Source: Alistipes sp.
GTDB lineage: Bacteria; Bacteroidota; Bacteroidia; Bacteroidales; Rikenellaceae
Direction: 5' to 3'
NCBI GenBank assembly: GCA_020026435.1
Contig: JAHHQK010000023.1
Span: forward strand, 1 to 32,171
DNA length: 32,171 nucleotides
Below are positions 6,456 through 14,562 of this stretch, one piece after another (the stretch's first letter is position 1; every line of letters starts with the position of its first letter). Position numbers and translations under genes: made by a program. The notes under the pieces are model-generated. The model did not search any database, was not told the DNA's origin, and saw only the letters and a program-made list of their open reading frames with translations.

Positions 6456-8948
6456 ATGATTTATCCGACCTCTTTCGAGCAGAAGATCGGCTTCGATCGA
6501 CTTCGTGAGCAGGTTGCGGCTCGCTGTACCATGCGGGCTGCCCGCACGAAACTCCAGGCCGAAGGTTTTCTGACCTCGGCCCGCGAAATCGAGAAACGAC
6601 TGGCCCAGGCCGACGAGATGCGCCTGTTGCTCGACATGGAGCACGAATTCCCCAACGGCGAATATGCCGATATTGACTATATTGTCGAAAAACTCAGGGT
6701 CGAGGGAACGTTCCTCGATGTGAGTGAGTGCGCCACCCTGCGTCGCGCCCTGGCCGACATCGGAGGCATCGTCTCCTTCATCCTCAACCGCCGGGACCGC
6801 TACCCGTCGCTCTATGCCCGCACCCGGGGTGTGGAGGCCTTTGCCGACCTGGTGCAGCGCATCGACCGGCTCATCGATCCCTTCGGCAACGTGAGGGACA
6901 ACGCCTCGCCCGAATTGCAGCAGATCCGACGCATGATCCGCGAGCGCGAGGGGCAGGCCGCCAAACGTTTGCAGGCCGTGCTGGCCGCGGCCAAGAGCGC
7001 GGGAATCGTCGAGGCCGACGCCCAACTGTCGGTGCGCGACGGCAAGACTGTAATTCCCGTATCGGCGGGCAACAAACGCAAACTGAACGGATTCATCCAC
7101 GACGAATCGGCTACGGGACGTACCTTCTACGTCGAGCCGGTGGAGGTCGTCGAGCTGAACAACGAGCTCAAGGAACTGCAATATGCCGAGCGGCGCGAAA
7201 TTGTGCGCATCCTCACCCAATTCACCGAGGAGATCCGCCCCGATGCCGCTCTGATCGCCGATTCGGGCGACTATTTGGCCGACATCGACGTGCTGCGTGC
7301 CAAGGGCGGCTGGGCCTCGGAGAACGGATGCGTCAAGCCGATCGTCTCGACGGACGATCGCCTGGTGCTGCGCGATGCGCGCCACCCCCTGTTGCAGCAG
7401 ACGCTCAAGCAGGCCGGACGCGAGATCATCCCCCTGAACATGGAACTCGACCGTCACAAGCACATCCTGGTGATCTCGGGACCCAATGCCGGCGGAAAGT
7501 CGGTGTGTCTGAAGACGGTGGGTATCGTGCAGTATATGTTCCAGTGCGGATTCCCGGTGCCGACGTTGGAAAATTCGGAGCTGCCGGTCTTCGAGAGCAT
7601 CTATATCGACATCGGCGACGAGCAGTCGATCGACAACGACCTGTCGACCTACTCGTCCCATCTGCTCAACATGAAACACCTGCTGGCGGGGGCTTCGTCC
7701 CGCACGCTGGCCCTCATCGACGAGTTCGGATCGGGTACCGAGCCGATCATCGGTGGGGCCATTTCGGAGGCCATCCTCGAAAGACTGGTTGACCGGGGTT
7801 GCTACGGCGTGATCACAACCCACTACGCCAATATCAAATACTTCGCCTCGAACCACGAGGGTGTGGCCAACGGAGCGATGATGTTCGACGTACAGCAGAT
7901 CCGTCCGCTGTTCCGTCTGGAGATGGGCAAGCCCGGCAGTTCGTTTGCCGTGGAGATTGCCCGCAAGATCGGACTTCCGGAGGAGATCATCCGCGAGGCG
8001 GGCGAGAAGGCCGGAAGCGACCACATGAATATCGAGAAACAGCTCCGCGAGATTGCCCGCGACCGCCGCTACTGGGAGCAGAAGCGCGACCGCATCCGCA
8101 TGACCGACCGCAAGGTCGAGGAGCTGGAGCAGAGCTACGCCGAGCAGCTGGCCAAGATCCGTGAGGAGCGCAAGGAGATCCTCAAGAAGGCCAAGACCGA
8201 GGCGCAAAACCTCATTGCGGAGGCCAACCGTCAGATCGAGAATACGATCCGCACGATCCGCGAGGCCGAAGCCGAGAAGGAGATGACGCGCTTCGTGCGC
8301 AAGGAACTGGACGATTTCCGCGAGACGGTCGAGGAGGTCGATACCCGGGCCAACGACGAGAAGGTGCTGCGCGAGATCGAGCGTATCGAGCAACGTCAGA
8401 AACGCCGTGCCGAGCGCAAGGTCCAGCAGGGCCAGGCCGGGGTGCAGGGACAGCCGGTACCCGAGAAGGCGAAGCGCGAGGTGGTGGTCGGCTCGAAGGT
8501 CAGGATGGAGGGCCAGGATGTTGTCGGCGTGGTGCAGTCGGTCAAGGGCAAGAAGGCCCAGGTGGCCTTCGGTCAGATCCTCACGATGGTTGACAAGAGC
8601 CGCCTGGAGGTGGTCTCGAACAATGAGTACCGCGAGGCTACGCGTCCGCAGACGGCCCGCACGGTCATCTCGGCCGACATTTCGGAGCGCAAGCTCAACT
8701 TCCGCGACCATATCGACGTGCGCGGAATGAGGGCTGTGGAGGCTCTGGATGCCGTGCAGGACTTCATCGACGATGCGTTGATGGTGGGTGTGGGATCGGT
8801 GACGATCCTCCACGGCAAGGGCACGGGAGCCCTCAAGGAGGAGATCCGCCGCTATCTGAGAACCATCCCCGACGTGGAGCGCATAGCCGACGAGCACGCC
8901 GACCGCGGAGGTGCGGGCATTACGCTGGTGGATTTCAGGATGGATTGA
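6456..8948 (+). CDS. mutS2: Endonuclease MutS2
   Basis: An 830-residue MutS2, normal for the family. A MutS core/lever region (about 1-330) is followed by the ABC ATPase with Walker A GPNAGGKS (342-349) and Walker B LIDEFGSGTEP (D422, E423). A long Arg/Glu-rich coiled coil follows (about 520-650), then a KOW-like segment near VVGSKVRMEGQDVVG, then a C-terminal Smr nuclease domain (about 745-830) with DVRGMR (from 754) and HGKGTG (786-791). MutS2 proteins act on branched DNA or on collided ribosomes rather than in mismatch repair, and the sequence does not tell which. The ATG at 6456 was chosen because it begins the conserved MIYPTSFEQKIGFDRLR start; the upstream extension overlaps the terminator of the previous gene. 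Confidence 0.95.
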   Translation: MIYPTSFEQKIGFDRLREQVAARCTMRAARTKLQAEGFLTSAREIEKRLAQADEMRLLLDMEHEFPNGEYADIDYIVEKLRVEGTFLDVSECATLRRALADIGGIVSFILNRRDRYPSLYARTRGVEAFADLVQRIDRLIDPFGNVRDNASPELQQIRRMIREREGQAAKRLQAVLAAAKSAGIVEADAQLSVRDGKTVIPVSAGNKRKLNGFIHDESATGRTFYVEPVEVVELNNELKELQYAERREIVRILTQFTEEIRPDAALIADSGDYLADIDVLRAKGGWASENGCVKPIVSTDDRLVLRDARHPLLQQTLKQAGREIIPLNMELDRHKHILVISGPNAGGKSVCLKTVGIVQYMFQCGFPVPTLENSELPVFESIYIDIGDEQSIDNDLSTYSSHLLNMKHLLAGASSRTLALIDEFGSGTEPIIGGAISEAILERLVDRGCYGVITTHYANIKYFASNHEGVANGAMMFDVQQIRPLFRLEMGKPGSSFAVEIARKIGLPEEIIREAGEKAGSDHMNIEKQLREIARDRRYWEQKRDRIRMTDRKVEELEQSYAEQLAKIREERKEILKKAKTEAQNLIAEANRQIENTIRTIREAEAEKEMTRFVRKELDDFRETVEEVDTRANDEKVLREIERIEQRQKRRAERKVQQGQAGVQGQPVPEKAKREVVVGSKVRMEGQDVVGVVQSVKGKKAQVAFGQILTMVDKSRLEVVSNNEYREATRPQTARTVISADISERKLNFRDHIDVRGMRAVEALDAVQDFIDDALMVGVGSVTILHGKGTGALKEEIRRYLRTIPDVERIADEHADRGGAGITLVDFRMD

Positions 8949-9011
8949 CGCTCCGCCGTCATCTCCCCCTCCTTCCGAATCCGGGATCTCCCGGGCGGGC
9001 GAGGCGGAGCG
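8949..9011. repeat. Nested inverted repeats after mutS2
   Basis: CGCTCCGCC (8949-8957) is perfectly complementary to GGCGGAGCG (9003-9011), and between them lies a second palindrome, CCGGGATCTCCCGG (8981-8994). No T-run follows, so this is not a typical intrinsic terminator. It may be a cruciform or an RNA structure at the mutS2 3' end. Confidence 0.5.
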
Positions 9012-9073
9012 GATGTGCGGCGGCGCAGGATAAAAACATAGGAAAAGATCAATAAAAATATTTAGGTAGGGCG

Positions 9074-11443
9074 ATGCACTATAAATTATCGGAAATTGCG
9101 GCCGTTACCGGTGGCCGTTTTCTGGGCCGGGACGCCGATGTGCGTTCGGTGGTGACCGACAGCCGTTCGCTGAGTTGCGAGCTGGGTGCCGATCCGATGT
9201 TTGTGGCGATGTGTGGCGCAAACCACGATTCCCACGATTTCCTGGAGGAGATGTACGGCCGGGGCGTGAGGAGTTTCATGGTGGAACATACCGTCGATTT
9301 ACCCGCGGATGCGGGTTGTGTGGTGGTGGACAATGCCATCGGGGCGTTGCAGGATCTGGCGGCCGATTACCGCTCGAAGTTCAAGGGTACGGTGGTCGGA
9401 ATCACCGGATCGAACGGCAAGACCGTCATCAAGGAGTGGATTGCCGAGGAGCTGCCCGCAGGGATGAAGTTCTATCGCTCGCCCAAGAGCTACAATTCGC
9501 AGCTGGGTGTGCCCCTGTCGGTGCTGATGCTCGGCGGCGACGAGCAACTGGCCATCTTCGAGGCCGGAATCTCGAAACCCGGCGAGATGGAACGCCTGGA
9601 GCGGATCATCCGTCCCGATGTGGTGATCCTCAGCTCGATAGGTGATGCCCACCAGGAGAATTTCCTCAATGTGGAGCAGAAATGTATCGAGAAACTCATC
9701 CTGGCGCGGGGTGCCCGCAAGATCATCTACCATAGCTTCTACGAGCCGCTGGGACGGATCATCCGCGATCATTTCCGCACCCATTGCCCGATCGACGCGG
9801 CCGACTTCCCCGAGCCGGCACCGAGCGTGGTGGGCAATGCCGCCTCGCGCCGCAATGCGCAGATCGTCGAGGCCTTCTGCCGGGCGATGGACTATCCTGC
9901 CCCGATTTTCCAGCAGACGCCCGCCGTGGCCATGCGTTTGGAACTCAAGGACGGAATCTACGACTCGCTGCTGGTGAACGATGCCTATAACCTCGATCTG
10001 AACTCCCTGGCCCTGGCCCTGGATTACCTCCATAATGTGGCCCTGGGGCGGAGTAAGACCCTTATCCTGTCGGACATCTCCCAAAGCGGACTCTCCGACG
10101 AGGAGCTTTACAGCCGTGTTGCCGGAATGGTCGGACGCGCAGGGGTGGACCGCCTGGTGGGCATAGGTCCCAAACTCAAGAGGTTTGCCCCGTTCTTTAT
10201 GTGCGGGAAGATCTTTTTCCAGTCGACCGAGGAGTGTATTGCCTGCATTGATCGCGAGATGGTGGCCGGAGCCGCCGTCCTGCTGAAGGGAGCGCGCGAC
10301 TTCCGCTTCGAGAAACTGGCCCATGCTCTCTCGCGCAAGAGTCACACGACGGTGCTGGAGGTCGATCTGGATGCCATGATCGACAATCTGAACTACTTCC
10401 GCCAAAGGCTTCATCCCTCGACACGGCTGGTCGCCATGGTCAAGGCCAACTCCTACGGTGCGGGCAACTTCGAGATCGCGCAGATGCTCCAGCATCAGGG
10501 CGTGGATTATCTGGCCGTGGCCTTCACCGACGAAGGTGTGCTGCTGCGCGAACGGGGCATCAAGATGCCGATCGTGGTGCTGAATGCCGATGCCGACAGC
10601 TTCGATCAGATGATCGCCAACCGCCTCGAGCCCGAGATTTACAGCCTCCATTCGCTGCGCGACTTCGCCGCGGCGGTGAATCATGCCGGCGAGGGCCGCT
10701 ACCCGATCCACATCAAGCTGGATACGGGAATGCACCGCCTGGGATTCATGCGCGGGGAGCTGGACGACCTGTGCGAGGAACTGAAGCACAGACCCGAGGT
10801 GCAGGTGGCCTCGTTGTTCTCCCACCTGAATTGTGCCGATGTGATCGGCGAAGAGAAATACACGCGCGAGCAGATCGCACGTTTCGATAAGATGAGCCGC
10901 CGGGTGGCCTCCTCGCTGGACTATCCCGTCATCCGCCATACGGCCAACTCGGCCGCCATAGAGCGTTTCCCCGAGGCGCAGTTCGATATGTGCCGCCTGG
11001 GACTGGGCCTCTACGGGTTCGGCTACGAACACAACGAGGCCCTGCGTCCCGTCTCGACGCTCAAGACCCGTATCGTGCAGATCAAGCACCTGGATGCGGG
11101 CGAACGGGTCGGCTACGGAGGTGCGGGGGTGATCACCCGTCCCTCGGTCACGGCCACCATCCCCGTGGGTTATGCCGACGGTCTGGATCGTCACCTGGGA
11201 TGCGGACGGTGGGCGGTGCTGGTGGGCGGCGAGCCGGCCCCGATCGTGGGCAGGATCTGCATGGACAGCTGCATGATCGACATCACGGACATCGACGGCA
11301 TTAGGGAGGGCGACGAGGTGGTGATCTTCTCGCCTCGCAAGGGCAACGACCTGGAGACGATGGCCGGGCTGCTGGGAACGATCCCCTATGAGATCATGAC
11401 TTCGATATCGTCGCGTGTCAAACGTATATATCTGAAAGAGTAG
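9074..11443 (+). CDS. murF-alr: Bifunctional MurF ligase / alanine racemase fusion
   Basis: A 789-residue fusion of two enzymes acting on D-alanine in cytoplasmic peptidoglycan precursor synthesis. Residues 1 to about 425 are a Mur ligase of MurF type, which adds D-Ala-D-Ala to UDP-MurNAc-tripeptide; the nucleotide-binding loop is TGSNGKT (111-117). From about 428 (TTVLEVDLDAMIDN) to the end is a fold-type III PLP alanine racemase. The PLP lysine is K457 in MVKANSYGAG and the opposing catalytic tyrosine is Y681 in RVGYGGAG. Fusion would couple D-Ala production to its use. This domain order is a known Bacteroidetes arrangement and no frameshift is seen. No TAnnTTTG promoter was found in the 125-base spacer upstream; the gene is followed with no gap by the methyltransferase. 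Confidence 0.95.
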   Translation: MHYKLSEIAAVTGGRFLGRDADVRSVVTDSRSLSCELGADPMFVAMCGANHDSHDFLEEMYGRGVRSFMVEHTVDLPADAGCVVVDNAIGALQDLAADYRSKFKGTVVGITGSNGKTVIKEWIAEELPAGMKFYRSPKSYNSQLGVPLSVLMLGGDEQLAIFEAGISKPGEMERLERIIRPDVVILSSIGDAHQENFLNVEQKCIEKLILARGARKIIYHSFYEPLGRIIRDHFRTHCPIDAADFPEPAPSVVGNAASRRNAQIVEAFCRAMDYPAPIFQQTPAVAMRLELKDGIYDSLLVNDAYNLDLNSLALALDYLHNVALGRSKTLILSDISQSGLSDEELYSRVAGMVGRAGVDRLVGIGPKLKRFAPFFMCGKIFFQSTEECIACIDREMVAGAAVLLKGARDFRFEKLAHALSRKSHTTVLEVDLDAMIDNLNYFRQRLHPSTRLVAMVKANSYGAGNFEIAQMLQHQGVDYLAVAFTDEGVLLRERGIKMPIVVLNADADSFDQMIANRLEPEIYSLHSLRDFAAAVNHAGEGRYPIHIKLDTGMHRLGFMRGELDDLCEELKHRPEVQVASLFSHLNCADVIGEEKYTREQIARFDKMSRRVASSLDYPVIRHTANSAAIERFPEAQFDMCRLGLGLYGFGYEHNEALRPVSTLKTRIVQIKHLDAGERVGYGGAGVITRPSVTATIPVGYADGLDRHLGCGRWAVLVGGEPAPIVGRICMDSCMIDITDIDGIREGDEVVIFSPRKGNDLETMAGLLGTIPYEIMTSISSRVKRIYLKE

Positions 11444-12157
11444 ATGGAAAAAGGAACCCTCTATATGATTCCCTGTCCGATCTCGGACGAAACGGCACCG
11501 TGGGACGTGCTGCCCGCGGCCAACCGGGCCGTGATCGATTCGCTGGACTACTTCATCGTGGAGAACGTACGCACCACGCGCCGCTTCCTCTCCAGGGCGG
11601 GGATCGCCCGCAGGATCGAGGAGCTGGAGTTCGAGGAGCTGAACGAACACACGGTGGCCGGAGCCGAGGTCGAGCGTCTGGTGGCCCCGATCCTCAAGGG
11701 TCGGTCGGCAGGAGTGATCTCCGAGGCGGGAGTGCCGGGTGTGGCCGATCCCGGAGCGTTGGTCGTGGAGGCGTGTCACCGCCACGGGGTGAGGGTCGTG
11801 CCGCTGGTCGGCCCCTCGTCGATCATCATGGCCGTGATGGCCTCGGGACTCAACGGACAGTCGTTCGCCTTCAACGGCTACCTGCCCGTCAAGCCGCCCG
11901 AGAGAGGAAAGGCGATCCGCCAGCTGGAGCGCCGCGCCCATAGTGAGCATCAGTCGCAGCTCTTCATCGAGGCCCCCTACCGCAATGTGAAGCTCATGGA
12001 TCAGCTGCTGCACACCCTGGCGGGTGATACGTTGCTGACCGTGGCGATGGACATTACGGCCCCCGGGGAGTTTATCCTGACGCTCCGTGTGGAGGAGTGG
12101 CTTAAACGCAGCCTCCCGGAGATGAACAAACGCCCGGCGATCTTCATCATCGGCTGA
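11444..12157 (+). CDS. SAM-dependent methyltransferase, RsmI/tetrapyrrole-methylase-like
   Basis: A 237-residue protein of the tetrapyrrole (corrin/porphyrin) methylase fold used by the 16S rRNA methyltransferase RsmI. Family features are the start GTLYMIPCPISD, an early VENVRTTRRFL segment, the motif SEAGVPGVADPGA (RsmI proteins have a similar DAGTP-like motif), and PLVGPSSIIMAVMASGLNGQSFAFNGYLP. The motif differs enough from RsmI that this is probably a paralogous subfamily, so the substrate is not assigned. The ATG directly abuts the murF-alr stop (TAGATG), indicating translational coupling. Confidence 0.82.
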   Translation: MEKGTLYMIPCPISDETAPWDVLPAANRAVIDSLDYFIVENVRTTRRFLSRAGIARRIEELEFEELNEHTVAGAEVERLVAPILKGRSAGVISEAGVPGVADPGALVVEACHRHGVRVVPLVGPSSIIMAVMASGLNGQSFAFNGYLPVKPPERGKAIRQLERRAHSEHQSQLFIEAPYRNVKLMDQLLHTLAGDTLLTVAMDITAPGEFILTLRVEEWLKRSLPEMNKRPAIFIIG

Positions 12158-12240
12158 TCTCCGGACGAAAAGAGGCTGAGAGGGTGATGTGGTATGCAAT
12201 TTGATGAATTAAAGGTGGAAAATTTAGAAAAACAAAAGAT

Positions 12241-12855
12241 ATGAAAAAGGAAAATGCTTATAATGAGGCTGTTGAGGACAAGAAGGAGGCAGCTTCGCGA
12301 GAAGGAGACTCCTCGGCGGAGGGTGCATCTTGTGCCAATGTGGCAGATGATGAGCAGAAAGAGACTGACACAATGACAGATGAGGCCGCCGGAAAAGACG
12401 CGGCAGCCGCATCGGGCGAGGCACTTGCCGAGGAGGTCGCCCAGTGGAAGGACAAGTATATGCGCCTTCAGGCCGAGTTCGACAACTACCGCAAGCGCAC
12501 GCTCAAGGAGAAGATGGATTTGGTGCAGACCGGTGGCCGCGACGTGTTGCTGGCCATGTTGCCCGTGCGTGACGACATCCAGCGTGCGCTGGGTGCCATG
12601 GCCAAGAGCGACGATGTGGAGGCCCTGCGCTCGGGTGTGGAGCTCATCTCGCAGAAATTCACCGAAGCCCTGCGCCAAAAGGGCGTGACGGAGATCGAGG
12701 TCGTCGGCAAGAAGTTCGACGAGGAGATCTCGGAGGCCGTGGCCCGCTTTGCGGCCGGCGAGGACAGGAAGGGTCTGGTGATCGACACCGTACAGACCGG
12801 ATATATGTTGGGTGACAAGGTGTTGCGTTTTGCTAAAGTTGTTGTAGGAGAGTAA
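12241..12855 (+). CDS. grpE: Nucleotide exchange factor GrpE
   Basis: A 204-residue GrpE. The first 55 or so residues are acidic, Ala/Glu/Asp-rich and probably disordered. A long helix follows from about 60 (WKDKYMRLQAEFDNYRKRTLKEK), the dimerising coiled coil. The C-terminal beta domain ends VQTGYMLGDKVLRFAKVVVGE, typical of the family. GrpE releases ADP from DnaK. It sits four bases before dnaJ, so the pair is cotranscribed; dnaK is not in the window. No clear TAnnTTTG element and no CIRCE-type inverted repeat was seen in the 83 bases upstream. Confidence 0.96.
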   Translation: MKKENAYNEAVEDKKEAASREGDSSAEGASCANVADDEQKETDTMTDEAAGKDAAAASGEALAEEVAQWKDKYMRLQAEFDNYRKRTLKEKMDLVQTGGRDVLLAMLPVRDDIQRALGAMAKSDDVEALRSGVELISQKFTEALRQKGVTEIEVVGKKFDEEISEAVARFAAGEDRKGLVIDTVQTGYMLGDKVLRFAKVVVGE

Positions 12856-12859
12856 GATC

Positions 12860-14017
12860 ATGGCAGAGAAAAGGGACTACTACGAAGTGTTAGGCGTCCA
12901 GAAAAACGCTAACGCCGACGAAATAAAGAAGGCATATCGAAAAGCCGCCATCAAATACCATCCCGACAAGAACCCGGGAAACAAGGAGGCGGAAGAGAAG
13001 TTCAAGGAGGCCGCCGAGGCCTACGACGTATTGTCGAACCCCGACAAACGTGCCCGTTACGACCAGTTCGGCCACGCCGGAATGAACGGTGCTGCCGGAG
13101 CCGGCGGATTCGGTGGCGCGGGCGGATTCGGAGGCTTCTCGATGGAGGACATCTTCTCGCAGTTCGGTGACATCTTCGGAGGTCACTTCGGCGGGGGATT
13201 CCGTTCGTCGGGCGGTCAAAGGGTCAACCGCGGGTCGGACATCCGCGTGAAGGTGCGGCTGACGTTGCAGGAGATCTCGGAGGGCGTCACCAAGAAGCTC
13301 AAGATCAACAAGACGGTGGCCTGCCACAAGTGTAACGGCACGGGTGCCAAGGACGGAAACTCCTACTCGACCTGCTCGGCCTGCAACGGTACGGGTTATG
13401 TCATGAGGGTCGAGAACACGTTCTTCGGACGCATGCAGTCGCAGTCGGTCTGCCCCACGTGTGGCGGTACGGGTAAGGTGATTACCACCCCCTGCGACGA
13501 GTGCAAGGGCGAGGGTACGCAGCGCGGTCAGGAGGTCGTTGAGATCAAGATCCCGGCCGGCGTGGGCGAGGGTATGGCCCTCACGGTGTCGGGCAAGGGT
13601 AATGCCGCCCGCCACGGTGGCATCAACGGCGATCTGCTGGTGCTTATCGAGGAGGAACCGCATCCCGAACTGATCCGAGACGGCAACGACCTGATCCACA
13701 ACCTCAACATCACCGTGACGACGGCCCTGCTGGGCGGATCGGTGGAAGTGCCGACGGTCGACGGACGCGCCAAGATCAAGATCGCTCCGGGTACGCACGC
13801 CGGCAAGGTGCTGCGTCTGGGCGGCAAGGGTCTGCCCGATGTCAACGGCTACGGTCGCGGCGACGAGCTGATCGTGGTCGACATCACGATCCCCTCGAAA
13901 CTCACGGCCGAGGAGCGCAAACTGGTCGAGAAGCTCGCCGAGCAACCCTCGTTCCAGGCCGCCGAGTCGGTGAAGAATCAGAATATCTTCGAACGCATGA
14001 AGAGTTTCTTCAGATAG
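12860..14017 (+). CDS. dnaJ: Chaperone protein DnaJ
   Basis: A 385-residue type I DnaJ. The J domain (1-70) has the DnaK-activating HPD at 34-36. A Gly/Phe-rich linker (about 73-110, ending near GGHFGGGFRSSGG) is followed by four CxxCxGxG-type zinc repeats from C155 to about 222 (CHKCNGTG, CSACNGTG, CPTCGGTG, CDECKGEG) and C-terminal substrate-binding beta domains (VKIPAGV-like VEIKIPAGVGEG and GKGLPDVNGYGRGD). It delivers unfolded clients to DnaK and stimulates its ATPase. It is the last gene of the grpE-dnaJ unit and is followed by a strong terminator. Confidence 0.97.
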   Translation: MAEKRDYYEVLGVQKNANADEIKKAYRKAAIKYHPDKNPGNKEAEEKFKEAAEAYDVLSNPDKRARYDQFGHAGMNGAAGAGGFGGAGGFGGFSMEDIFSQFGDIFGGHFGGGFRSSGGQRVNRGSDIRVKVRLTLQEISEGVTKKLKINKTVACHKCNGTGAKDGNSYSTCSACNGTGYVMRVENTFFGRMQSQSVCPTCGGTGKVITTPCDECKGEGTQRGQEVVEIKIPAGVGEGMALTVSGKGNAARHGGINGDLLVLIEEEPHPELIRDGNDLIHNLNITVTTALLGGSVEVPTVDGRAKIKIAPGTHAGKVLRLGGKGLPDVNGYGRGDELIVVDITIPSKLTAEERKLVEKLAEQPSFQAAESVKNQNIFERMKSFFR

Positions 14018-14050
14018 GAAATCCGGATCCCGGTTTCCGCTCTAAAGAGC

Positions 14051-14094
14051 AAGGGGGACAGCCAAAAAGTCTTTTGGGTGCCCCCTTTTTCTTT
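14051..14094 (+). terminator. Rho-independent terminator of grpE-dnaJ
   Basis: AAGGGGG (14051-14057) pairs with CCCCCTT (14081-14087). The stem continues through single mismatches to CCAAAA/TTTTGG with a short loop, and is followed by TTTTTCTTT. Confidence 0.9.
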
Positions 14095-14108
14095 GAGGGA
14101 CGTCAGAG

Positions 14109-14140
14109 TTGTGTAATTTGCGTGGAAATTCGTATCTTTA
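14109..14140 (+). promoter_or_regulatory. Promoter of the small membrane protein / mutL unit
   Basis: TTG (14109-14111), 21 bases, then TATCTTTA (14133-14140), a one-base variant of TAnnTTTG. The first ATG is 17 bases downstream. Confidence 0.6.
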
Positions 14141-14157
14141 CCACGATTATAAGGATA

Positions 14158-14562
14158 ATGACTATGTTAGGTTTTACCCCATTCAAGAAACACGCGAATA
14201 AGTTCAACTATATTCCGCGTTATTACGACCCCGAAAAGGAGGCCCGCGAACAACGACGCGCCGAACTCAGGGGGGAACGCTGTGAGGATGCCAACCGCGA
14301 GTATCGCCCCGGTCAGTATATCCGCACCCAGCGTGAGGCCCGTGCCGCCCGTCGCGAACGGGAGCAGGAGGGCGGCCGTTCGCACATCCTGAAGATGGCC
14401 GCAGGTGCCGTGTTGGTGCTGTTGATCATCTATCTGCTCTATCCCAAGTTGGCCGAGGTGTTTGTGAACATCAACCGCCCCCGACAGATGCAGGTCGAGC
14501 AGACGGGTGGTTTCGACCCCTATGCCCCCATTACGATTGTCCCGAACGATTACGAGGAATAA
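14158..14562 (+). CDS. Small conserved single-pass membrane protein upstream of mutL
   Basis: A 134-residue protein of no assigned function. The N-terminal two thirds is highly basic and charged, with the segment KFNYIPRYYDPEKEAR (about 15-30) that I recall from similar small proteins in other Bacteroidales. It is followed by an Arg/Glu-rich stretch to about 78, one transmembrane segment (about 82-100, MAAGAVLVLLIIYLLYP) and a short tail ending in acidic residues. The topology would put the charged part in the cytoplasm. The ATG at 14158 lies after the promoter; the ATG at 14164 is an alternative, and the longer frame upstream begins in the dnaJ terminator. It abuts mutL (TAAATG), so the two are coupled. 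Confidence 0.75.
   Translation: MTMLGFTPFKKHANKFNYIPRYYDPEKEAREQRRAELRGERCEDANREYRPGQYIRTQREARAARREREQEGGRSHILKMAAGAVLVLLIIYLLYPKLAEVFVNINRPRQMQVEQTGGFDPYAPITIVPNDYEE

Noticed and set aside
6444..8897. Minus-strand frame of 817 codons opposite mutS2
   Set aside because: It is the antisense shadow of a well-supported gene; the peptide is His/Leu/Asp-rich with no domain, a common effect of GC-rich codon use.
9299..12199. Minus-strand frame of 966 codons opposite murF-alr and the methyltransferase
   Set aside because: Antisense shadow spanning two real genes, with biased composition and no recognisable domain.
12158..12240. CIRCE heat-shock operator before grpE
   Set aside because: No inverted repeat of the TTAGCACTC type is present; the closest -7-like string (GCAATTTG) also misses the TA of TAnnTTTG.
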